A stretch of DNA of 64,000 nt, from the NCBI RefSeq assembly GCF_014653195.1, contig NZ_BNAH01000014.1:41370-105369 (forward strand), read 5' to 3'. This document shows, piece by piece, positions 57,454-64,000 of this stretch. This DNA comes from Thalassotalea profundi (GTDB lineage Bacteria > Pseudomonadota > Gammaproteobacteria > Enterobacterales > Alteromonadaceae). The position numbers were made by a program, and so were the translations under genes. Position 1 is the stretch's first letter. Each line of letters opens with the position of its first letter. The notes below the pieces were generated by a model. That model saw only the letters and a list, made by a program, of their open reading frames with translations. It was not told where the DNA came from and made no database searches.

Positions 57454-57927
57454 ATGATGTCAGTACGAAAAAAAAATGAAGCGGAATTAGTTACCGCATT
57501 TAAAGCCCTTCTAAATGAGCAATGTTATGGCTCTCAAGGACAATTAGCCGATGCTTTGGCTGAACAAGGTTTTACTAATATGTCCCAAGCGAAAATTTCT
57601 CGCTTATTATCAAAACTTGGTGCGGTTAAAATGCGCAACACTAGTAGTGATGTGGTTTATATTTTACCCGATGAGCTTGCCATACCCCGCTCTAAGCAGG
57701 CAATCGAGTCCGTTGTGATGAGTGTTAAACACAATAATGTACAAATCATTGTTAAAACCGGGATTGGCGGTGCCCCATTAATTTCACGTATGTTAGATAG
57801 TCTTGGTGAATCAGTGGGTATTTTAGGAACTTTAGCGGGTGACGATACTATTTTTATCGCTCCATCAGATGTTCATAGAATTGACGAAATTACGTTTGAT
57901 ATTCGTAAAAAACTTGGTCTAGGTTAG
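57454..57927 (+). CDS. Second ArgR-family regulator, divergent paralogue
   Basis: ArgR-family protein of 157 aa (ATG at 57454 or 57457; no strong ribosome site). The winged helix (SQGQLADALAEQGFTNMSQAKISRLL) and the arginine-binding GTLAGDDTIF motif are retained, but the trimer-interface and middle segments differ from the neighbouring ArgR (KTGIGGAPLISRMLDSL instead of [30 protein letters not shown] instead of [13 protein letters not shown]). It may be a second arginine sensor with different DNA preference, or may form mixed hexamers. Both are inferences. Confidence 0.88.
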   Translation: MMSVRKKNEAELVTAFKALLNEQCYGSQGQLADALAEQGFTNMSQAKISRLLSKLGAVKMRNTSSDVVYILPDELAIPRSKQAIESVVMSVKHNNVQIIVKTGIGGAPLISRMLDSLGESVGILGTLAGDDTIFIAPSDVHRIDEITFDIRKKLGLG

Positions 57928-57955
57928 AGACTTCATTGCATTTTATTGTGAAAAA

Positions 57956-59059
57956 TTAATCTAACTTCTTAGCAATCGTATCAAATCGATAAACTGTTTT
58001 TCCGTAAAATGGTTTATCTGGATACAGCATTGTCGGGGTAAAGTCATTAATATAGTTTTTAGTTACCGCTCTCACAGGTTCCAAGCATAGCGCAGCACGT
58101 TGTTGATAACATGTATTATTCTTTCCAATATGCGAACCATCTATATAATTGGCTGTATATAAAATCAAGCTAGGTTGATCGGTTACGACAGTCATTCGTC
58201 GGCCAGATTTTCGCTCTTCTACTTGCGCTGAATAGCTTTGCTGTGAACTATCAAGTTCATTAAGTAGCCAATAATTATCGTACCCCTTGCCAATGATTAT
58301 TTGAGGATCTTTACTGCTAATATCTTTGCCAATTCGCTTACTTTGTCTAAAGTCATGTATACCACCTTGTACTGCTTTTATCTCACCTGTTGGGTAAGCT
58401 TCATTATTCATAGGTAAATAGTATTGGGCATTCATGGTTAAATAGTGATCTTCTATATTTCCATTGTCATGCCCAGCTAAATTAAAGTAGCTATGTTGTG
58501 TTAGGTTAATAATGGTAGTTTGATCCGCACTAGCAAAATATTCGACGATTAATTCATTTTCTTCTGTCAGAGTATAGTGAACTTTAAAATCTACTGTTCC
58601 AGGGAAGCCTTCTTCACCATCTGGACTGGTATATGCTAATACTAACGTTACACTTGTATCGTTAGTATTATAATGTGCTCGCCAAAGTTGTTTATTAAGT
58701 CCTTTGTTACCACCATGTAATTGGCTATTGCCAGCATTTAATGTTAACTGATACTTGTGGTTGTTTACGATGATCTCACCATTTTTTATCCTGCCAGCAT
58801 ATCGACCAATAATAGCCCCAAGATAATAGGTGTCATTTTCATAATCTGTAACATTCTCATAACCAAGTACGATATCGTCAAAATTTCCATTAGCGTCTGC
58901 TATAGATAAACCTGTGATAATGGCACCAAAATTCGTAATGCTAACTTCAGTGCCATGGCTATTTTTTAGTATAAAAAGTTGGGCATTTTCACCATTACTT
59001 AAATGGCCAAATGATTTTTGATGAATTTTTTTATGTTCAGTCAATGGTTTTGAATTCAT
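57956..59059 (-). CDS. Aldose 1-epimerase (galactose mutarotase)
   Basis: Mutarotase of 367 aa, a cytoplasmic beta-sandwich enzyme that equilibrates alpha and beta sugars. The catalytic His pair is visible (NSQLHGGNKGLNKQLW and LTQHSYFNLAGH, the latter the acid), and the base Glu lies in LCLEPVRAV. No galactose operon is nearby, so it probably has a general or galactose-related role. It is monocistronic and convergent with the second argR-like gene. Confidence 0.9.
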   Translation of the reverse strand: MNSKPLTEHKKIHQKSFGHLSNGENAQLFILKNSHGTEVSITNFGAIITGLSIADANGNFDDIVLGYENVTDYENDTYYLGAIIGRYAGRIKNGEIIVNNHKYQLTLNAGNSQLHGGNKGLNKQLWRAHYNTNDTSVTLVLAYTSPDGEEGFPGTVDFKVHYTLTEENELIVEYFASADQTTIINLTQHSYFNLAGHDNGNIEDHYLTMNAQYYLPMNNEAYPTGEIKAVQGGIHDFRQSKRIGKDISSKDPQIIIGKGYDNYWLLNELDSSQQSYSAQVEERKSGRRMTVVTDQPSLILYTANYIDGSHIGKNNTCYQQRAALCLEPVRAVTKNYINDFTPTMLYPDKPFYGKTVYRFDTIAKKLD

Positions 59060-59191
59060 TTCAGAGTATTACTTACTTGGTTTAAACCTATACTAGAGGT
59101 ATGTAAACAATTGGTAAACTAGATTATTAGATTTTTATGTAAACTGAGTGTCTATATTTATTAACAGGGAAAGTAAAAGGGTGGGGGTATA

Positions 59192-59217
59192 AAAAAGGCT
59201 CAATAAAGAGCCTTTTT
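59192..59217 (-). terminator. Rho-independent terminator of the Do-type protease
   Basis: AAAAAGGCTC and GAGCCTTTTT form a ten-pair stem with a 6-base loop just beyond the protease stop on the minus strand, with a T run on that strand. Confidence 0.9.
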
Positions 59218-59239
59218 AGATGTAAATACGAGAAAGTAA

Positions 59240-60595
59240 TTATCTAATACGCACATATAATATGGTGTTACCGCGAATGATTTTTAACAGTGAAATACCT
59301 TTAATTTCAGCTAAATAATCACGTAGCTCAGCGATGTTTTTTATCGTTACTTTGTTAACACCTGCAATGATATCACCCTTGCGTAAACCGATAACTTCTG
59401 CTGGAGAATCTTCTTCTACAGATTCTATAATAACCCCTAGAGCATTTGTTTGATTGCTTAATTTGGCGCCATCAAGCATTTCATGAATGCTCGCAGGTTC
59501 TATATTCGCATTTTCTGCTTTTTTAAGGGTTACGGTGTAAGTTTTAGTTTTTCCATTAGCTTTTATCACAGTTAATTCTACATCTTTACCTGCACCAATA
59601 GAGCCTATTTTTCCTCTTAGCTCGCTAAAACCTTTAACACGTTTGCCATTAACTTGCGTGATTACATCACCTGCCTCAATGCCTGCTTCTTCAGCGGCTG
59701 AGTTAGGTGCTACGCGCTCAACAAAGCCACCTTGGCTTGCATCTAGTTCCATTGCTTTAGCTATTTCACCATTAACGCTATAACCAGAAACCCCTAGAAC
59801 ACCTCGGCGTACTTCACCAAATTCTAAAATTTGACTAATAATATTTTTTACCATGTTACTGGGAATGGCGAAGCCTATACCCACATTACCACCATTAGGG
59901 CCTATTATGGCGGTGTTAATGCCAATTAGTTCACCGCGTAAGTTAACTAAAGCGCCACCTGAGTTACCACTATTGATAGCCGCATCTGTTTGAATAAAGT
60001 CTTCGTAATTATCATTATTTAAGCCGCTACGGCCTAAAGCGCTAACTATGCCAGAAGTAACGGTTTGCCCTAAACCAAAAGGACTTCCGATAGCGACGGT
60101 AAAATCACCTACCCTTAATTTATCTGAATCAGCAACTTTAATTTCAGTTAAATTATTTGGATCAACTTCTAATAATGCAATATCACTACTCTCATCAGCT
60201 CCTATTTTCTTTGCTTCAATTTGACGACCATCTTTGAGAGTGATCTGGATTTCGTCAGCTTCTTTTATGACGTGATTGTTTGTAACAATATAACCTTTCT
60301 CAGCATCAATGATTACGCCTGAGCCTAAACCTCTAAATGGACGCTCACGTGATTGATTTTGTCTCGGATTACCGAAAAAGAACTTAAAAGCATCAGGTAT
60401 CTTTTGTTGCTGAGCATGAGTACCTTTAACTGAAATTAGCACAACAGCAGGTGTTACCTTCTCTAGCATGGGGGCTAAACTCGGCATCTGCTGACCATTT
60501 AATTGTAATGGTAAATTAGCTTGGGCTGGTAAAGACGCCATAGCTAAAGTGGTTGAAAGTAGTATGGAACTACAAATAATCGACATTTTATTCAT
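59240..60595 (-). CDS. degQ: DegQ/DegP-type periplasmic serine protease
   Basis: Periplasmic HtrA protease of 451 aa: signal peptide (about 1-26, ends PAQA), trypsin-like domain with His (VTNNHVI), Asp (SSDIALLEV) and Ser (GNSGGALVN), then two PDZ domains (about 260-345 and 360-450). Length and position beside zapG favour DegQ over DegP. It degrades misfolded envelope proteins. degS, often the next gene, is not adjacent here; the mutarotase gene is. A 246-bp gap separates it from zapG upstream. Confidence 0.9.
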   Translation of the reverse strand: MNKMSIICSSILLSTTLAMASLPAQANLPLQLNGQQMPSLAPMLEKVTPAVVLISVKGTHAQQQKIPDAFKFFFGNPRQNQSRERPFRGLGSGVIIDAEKGYIVTNNHVIKEADEIQITLKDGRQIEAKKIGADESSDIALLEVDPNNLTEIKVADSDKLRVGDFTVAIGSPFGLGQTVTSGIVSALGRSGLNNDNYEDFIQTDAAINSGNSGGALVNLRGELIGINTAIIGPNGGNVGIGFAIPSNMVKNIISQILEFGEVRRGVLGVSGYSVNGEIAKAMELDASQGGFVERVAPNSAAEEAGIEAGDVITQVNGKRVKGFSELRGKIGSIGAGKDVELTVIKANGKTKTYTVTLKKAENANIEPASIHEMLDGAKLSNQTNALGVIIESVEEDSPAEVIGLRKGDIIAGVNKVTIKNIAELRDYLAEIKGISLLKIIRGNTILYVRIR

Positions 60596-60841
60596 TCGAA
60601 AAATTACTCCTACTTAGGCATTTAAACAATATGTAAAGTGGTTATTGGACTAAAGGCCATTGAAAGTTACTGCTTATATAAAACTCATGTACTTGTATAG
60701 TTAAAAAGATAGAACTTAATAAAAATAACAACGTTTATTACATTTTTATAAGGAATAATATTTTGCTGATAATATTCATTAGCAAACCTATAGCACTTAA
60801 GTAATCACTAAACTACTGACTTATGTATAGGGAAGAAGTTC

Positions 60842-61306
60842 CTAATTTCCAAGCTCAGCATTTGTAACAGTTTGTTTCTTATCAGCAAATAGCCCTGTTG
60901 ATTTTCCTGAGTAATCTAATGGTGCTTCTGTAGATTCTTCTGATATTTTTCTTTCACTTTTGTCGTGACGTAAGCTCACTGTTTGAGCTAATTGCTCTTG
61001 CGTTTCTTTAGAAAAAAATGGCATAACATCAATATCGCTTGGCGTAGCTTGTTGTAACAACTTAGTGCTTTTTTCCATTTGCTGCATGGCTTTTTGGCAA
61101 GTGTCATTCATTTGCGCTAGTAATTTAGCTGAATCGTCCAAATGCTCTGCAACATCTAATTTATATTGAGCCAGTGCAGACTCGCTTTCACTAACTTGTG
61201 CAGAAAGCTTTTTTGTTTGCGCAGAAGCGGGGGATAAAAAATAACTTGCTAGAAAACCTAAAATACCGCCAGTAAGTAAAAGAGCAATGATTGTAAAAAC
61301 TTCCAT
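60842..61306 (-). CDS. zapG: ZapG (YhcB/DUF1043)
   Basis: Inner-membrane protein of 154 aa with one N-terminal helix (about 4-22, IIALLLTGGILGFLASYFL) and a long coiled coil (about 30-90), typical of YhcB/ZapG, an envelope-biogenesis and division protein. A Lys/Glu-rich tail follows. It is divergent from zapE (start 176 bases away), the standard gammaproteobacterial arrangement, and upstream of the DegQ-type gene. Confidence 0.9.
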   Translation of the reverse strand: MEVFTIIALLLTGGILGFLASYFLSPASAQTKKLSAQVSESESALAQYKLDVAEHLDDSAKLLAQMNDTCQKAMQQMEKSTKLLQQATPSDIDVMPFFSKETQEQLAQTVSLRHDKSERKISEESTEAPLDYSGKSTGLFADKKQTVTNAELGN

Positions 61307-61481
61307 AGTGTGTACACCTTCGTTGTATTCAGAGAAAATAGATGAAAATAGAAATAATCTCCGTTGGTATCATTTCTATTGGTATAATATAACGCGCTTA
61401 TTTACACTTATCTAATAATTATGTTTGTGAAAGGATAATTTCAAGCATAAATAGATTAAATTACAATGAAACGGTCAATAA

Positions 61482-62597
61482 ATGATAATTCTTTCCCCGC
61501 TAGAGAAATATAAACAAGATTTAACGCGAGATGATTTTCAATATGATGTAGCTCAAGAAAATGCCGTAAAAAACTTACAACGTTTATATGAGGATTTAAA
61601 AAATAAACCTTTACCTGTTACAGGCTTTAAAAAAGTCTTAAATCGTTGGAAGCGAGTAGTGGCAAAACAAGAGCCAAAACGCTTAAAGGGGTTATACTTT
61701 TGGGGAGGTGTTGGTCGAGGCAAAACCTATTTAGTTGATACTTTTTATGAGTGTTTGCCATTTGAAAATAAAATGCGGGTACACTTTCATCGCTTTATGC
61801 ATCGCGTTCATCAAGAGTTAAAAACGTTAACTGGGCAGTCTGATCCATTAAAGATTATTGCCAAGCGTTTTGCTGATGAAACTTGTATTATTTGTTTTGA
61901 TGAATTTTTCGTCTCAGATATTACCGATGCCATGATTTTAGGTACCTTATTTGAGGAGTTGTTTGCACATAATGTAACGTTAGTGGCGACATCAAATATA
62001 ATTCCTGATGAACTTTATCGAAACGGTCTGCAACGGGCACGTTTTTTACCAGCAATAAAGCTTATCAATGAAAACTGCGACGTGATCAATGTAGATAGTG
62101 GTGTTGATTATCGTTTACGCACCTTAGAGCAAGCTGAGATTTATCACTTTCCTCTAGATAAACAAGCGGATGAAAATCTTGAAAATTATTTTAATCAGTT
62201 ATCTACTGAGCAAGGTATAAAAAATAAGATTGTTAAAATTAATAATCGCGATCTGAAAACGCTTCAAGAATCTGATGGCGTTGTACATTTTGATTTTTCT
62301 ACTTTATGTGAATCTGCACGTAGCCAGGGCGATTACATGGAAATTAGTCGCATCTATCACACCGTATTACTGGCTAATGTAAAACAAATGAATGTAGATC
62401 GTGATGATGCAACACGTCGTTTTATAGCACTAGTTGATGAGTTTTATGAGCGCAATGTCAAACTTATTATTTCGGCTGAAGTTGCTATGGAACAACTATA
62501 CACACATGGTAGTTTAGAATTTGAATTTAAACGTTGCCTCAGTCGTTTACAAGAAATGCAATCAAGCGACTATTTAGCAAGTGAACACTTGCCTTAA
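61482..62597 (+). CDS. zapE: ZapE, cell-division ATPase
   Basis: AFG1-like ATPase of 371 aa. Walker A is GGVGRGKTYL, Walker B CIICFDEFFV, and the sensor region VATSNIIPDELY is intact, as is the C-terminal FDFSTLCESARSQGDYMEIS block. ZapE interacts with FtsZ during constriction. The ATG at 61482 is used; it has no strong ribosome site (AACGGTCAATA). In many relatives rplM-rpsI follow; here the next genes are cassettes on the other strand. Confidence 0.93.
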   Translation: MIILSPLEKYKQDLTRDDFQYDVAQENAVKNLQRLYEDLKNKPLPVTGFKKVLNRWKRVVAKQEPKRLKGLYFWGGVGRGKTYLVDTFYECLPFENKMRVHFHRFMHRVHQELKTLTGQSDPLKIIAKRFADETCIICFDEFFVSDITDAMILGTLFEELFAHNVTLVATSNIIPDELYRNGLQRARFLPAIKLINENCDVINVDSGVDYRLRTLEQAEIYHFPLDKQADENLENYFNQLSTEQGIKNKIVKINNRDLKTLQESDGVVHFDFSTLCESARSQGDYMEISRIYHTVLLANVKQMNVDRDDATRRFIALVDEFYERNVKLIISAEVAMEQLYTHGSLEFEFKRCLSRLQEMQSSDYLASEHLP

Positions 62598-62625
62598 TGT
62601 GCAGCAGTTCAAATTAAGGCAAGTG
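62586..62625 (+). terminator. Inverted repeat overlapping the zapE stop
   Basis: CACTTGCCTTAAT (62586-62598) and ATTAAGGCAAGTG (62613-62625) form a perfect 13-pair stem with a 14-base loop; the zapE stop lies in the left arm. The T run after it is poor (ATTACTTTTATG), so it may be a terminator or only a 3' stabiliser. Confidence 0.7.
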
Positions 62626-62914
62626 ATTACTTTTATGACTTCAACTAGCCAAAAGCTGACATTAGCTTTTAAATATTAACGGCAGTTCAGAGGTCCTAAA
62701 GCTTCATATTTCAATTAAAATTTACATCCATTTACAACTAAAATTATGATTAAAACCTTTGCATGGTGTTAGATCTTAAATCCCCAAAGCGGACATAAGA
62801 ATCATTTAAATTCAAACGGATTTAGAGTATTAAGTCTAAGGCGTAATCGCCCCCAAAGTGAGATAGAAACTATAAAATTTTCACAAGTGAGCCATAGTCT
62901 CTTGTTATAAGTAC
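62626..62914. other. Non-coding junction between zapE and the cassette array
   Basis: About 290 bases without a credible gene. Small inverted repeats are present (AAAAGCT/AGCTTTT at 62651-62670; TAAATCC/GGATTTA around 62777-62824; GGCG-TAAT-CGCC at 62840-62851). A complete attC that should follow the last cassette gene on the minus strand is not seen, so the end of the array may be decayed or truncated here. Confidence 0.55.
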
Positions 62915-63295
62915 CTAGAAACAATCGTAACCAGTAAAACATGAAAATAAAAGCAAAACTATCCACCAAACCGGTGTTGATAACATTGCAATTAATAAAA
63001 TACAGATATGCGCGAAAGTGCCATTATTTATTTTTATGAGGATTGTACTAATTACTGCAAAGAAACCCAAATACGATACCGCAGTGGAAAGCAAAACAAA
63101 GAAATAATGTAAATCACGATCGTTATGAGCAACTGGTTGAGTGAAAATAAAATAGATGATGGAAATTATGACAGCAATTAAAAGCCCGAAACCTAAAGTC
63201 GACTTAATCCCTTTCTTTAATTGAAAGTACATTACTGCTTCCATTGCAATAAACAATATTACAAAAGGAATTATAAACTCTAATGATTTCTCCAT
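62915..63295 (-). CDS. Cassette-borne four-helix membrane protein
   Basis: Small membrane protein of 126 aa with four predicted helices (about 7-22, 30-50, 63-87 and 92-115) and an odd C-terminus TGYDCF. I do not recognise the family. A good ribosome site (AAGGAAGT) directly precedes the ATG, and the gene starts 15 bases after the attC-like site of the dfrA cassette, the usual position of a cassette gene. No attC was found after it. Base composition is close to the chromosome. Confidence 0.7.
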   Translation of the reverse strand: MEKSLEFIIPFVILFIAMEAVMYFQLKKGIKSTLGFGLLIAVIISIIYFIFTQPVAHNDRDLHYFFVLLSTAVSYLGFFAVISTILIKINNGTFAHICILLIAMLSTPVWWIVLLLFSCFTGYDCF

Positions 63296-63308
63296 ACTTC
63301 CTTGTACT

Positions 63309-63432
63309 TATAACGCCCTGTTAAGGTGTGAGCAACGCAATACCGAAGCCTCCGCATACCACCTTAAACACTAAACGCAACGCATAGTAAAAATGCCACG
63401 CGTTGCGAATCACTCTTAAACAGATTGTTAGC
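63309..63432 (-). repeat. attC-like recombination site of the dfrA cassette
   Basis: The 120-base stretch from TAAC (63311) to GTTA (63430) is a long imperfect palindrome of VCR-like length. Its outer arms (CCCTGTTAAGGTGTGAGCAACGC and the CAGATTGTTAGCCC side with GCAACGC/GCGTTGC boxes, each read in pieces) pair with a few bulges. The dfrA stop lies in its right end. This is the form of an integron cassette attC site, on the minus strand. Confidence 0.8.
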
Positions 63433-63901
63433 CCTTTGCCCAAATTTGGTACGTGTAATCAATATTTGAACTGAAACTTTGCTCAAATGTTTGCTTGAAG
63501 CCCTGTGGAACTGGAGGAAAAAACACATCGCCAGAGATATGCTTGTGAATCACTGAAAGATGGATAACATCTGCTTGATCGATTAAAGCTTTATATATTT
63601 CACCACCACCAGAAACAAAGATATGTGCTGTCGCATTGTTTAGGTAAGCTAATGCCGATTCAACACTTGCGAAATACACAACATCAGGGTCATTCGAGAT
63701 AATTTTAGAACGAGTAACCACTGCATATTTTCTATTCGGAAGTTTACCCATTGAGTCGAAGGTTTTACGACCAACTAGAAGCCATTGATTGTAAGTCATG
63801 GCTTTGAATAGGAGCTGCTCGCCTTGTACATGCCAAGGTATATCCAATCCAGAGCCAATTACTCCATTCTCGGAAACAGCTGCCATAAGAGATATTTTCA
63901 T
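63428..63901 (-). CDS. dfrA: DfrA-type dihydrofolate reductase (integron cassette)
   Basis: Dihydrofolate reductase of 157 aa, the length of the DfrA1 family. It reads [16 protein letters not shown] at the start and shares many blocks with DfrA1 ([52 protein letters not shown] end). The active-site acid is Glu28 (Asp in chromosomal enzymes), as in the trimethoprim-insensitive cassette-borne group. It reduces dihydrofolate to tetrahydrofolate; insensitivity to trimethoprim is inferred from family, not shown. GGAGG lies 7 bases before the ATG. It is bracketed by attC-like sites. Confidence 0.92.
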   Translation of the reverse strand: MKISLMAAVSENGVIGSGLDIPWHVQGEQLLFKAMTYNQWLLVGRKTFDSMGKLPNRKYAVVTRSKIISNDPDVVYFASVESALAYLNNATAHIFVSGGGEIYKALIDQADVIHLSVIHKHISGDVFFPPVPQGFKQTFEQSFSSNIDYTYQIWAKG

Positions 63902-63913
63902 TTTTCCTCCTGA

Positions 63914-64000
63914 GGGCTAACGCCTGCCTAAGCGGCAATTAATAATGGGCTAAAATATTAAGCGCAGCGACAATAGCCCATGTTAATTGTCCGAGCGAGC
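63914..64000 (-). repeat. Partial attC-like site at the right edge
   Basis: On the minus strand the DNA before dfrA ends in GGCAGGCGTTAGCC, the right-hand recombination boxes of an attC. Paired arms are clear: ATGGGCTA (63945-63952) with TAGCCCAT (63974-63981), and CGGCAATTAA with TTAATTGTCCG outside. The far half continues beyond the window. It differs in sequence and size from the VCR-like site after dfrA, so the two cassettes have different origins. Confidence 0.75.

Noticed and set aside
62828..62905. Possible attC behind the 126-aa cassette gene
   Set aside because: TATAAC and GGGGGCGATTA at suitable distance were considered, but the arms do not pair convincingly and the right box lacks GTTA.

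Overview
The window looks like chromosome from a marine gammaproteobacterium of the Alteromonadales, most likely a Colwellia/Thalassotalea-type member of the Colwelliaceae. The basis is low visible GC content, an MSHA pilus locus directly upstream of mreBCD, MreB, ArgR and GlnK proteins close to the enteric ones, and a PEP-CTERM protein. The assignment rests on gene order and protein recognition, not on a search.

Region 1 (1-14084) is the downstream part of a mannose-sensitive haemagglutinin (MSHA) type IV pilus locus: the 3' end of mshN, then mshE, G, F, B, A, a second mshA-like pilin, C, D, O, P and a large mshQ adhesin. A PEP-CTERM protein gene with its own terminator sits between mshP and mshQ. 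Region 2 (14251-25262) is the conserved cell-shape and housekeeping run mreB-mreC-mreD-maf-rng-yhdP-nit-tldD. Region 3 (25320-28354) is a compact zinc module: a near-consensus Zur box, a small Cys/His exported protein, and a ZnuD-like TonB receptor with His/Asp/Glu-rich loops, one of them made of a 9-bp tandem repeat.

Region 4 (28384-49822) is mixed chromosomal content: a CvfB-like RNA-binding protein, a TerB-like protein, an RND efflux pair, a 2-oxoglutarate oxygenase, a GAF-GAF-GGDEF-EAL enzyme, an Lrp-type regulator, an M28 peptidase, two HDOD paralogues, an NSS transporter, an rRNA-type methyltransferase, a LysE exporter, a periplasmic LigE-type DNA ligase, and a GIY-YIG protein divergent from a DUF2797 protein. 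Region 5 (49925-62625) holds an M16 peptidase, glnK-amtB with a plausible NtrC/sigma-54 control region, a DyP peroxidase, malate dehydrogenase flanked by two different argR genes, a mutarotase, a DegQ-type protease, zapG and zapE.

Region 6 (62900-64000) is accessory DNA. On the minus strand there are two integron-type gene cassettes: a DfrA-type (trimethoprim-insensitive class) dihydrofolate reductase with an attC-like site on each side, then a small four-helix membrane protein. The array continues past the right edge, and the integrase is not in the window.

No rRNA, tRNA, CRISPR array or intact insertion sequence was recognised. The most notable items are the dfrA cassette array beside zapE, the zinc module with a repeat-built metal loop, the paired argR paralogues around mdh, the PEP-CTERM gene inside the MSHA locus, and the glnK control region.
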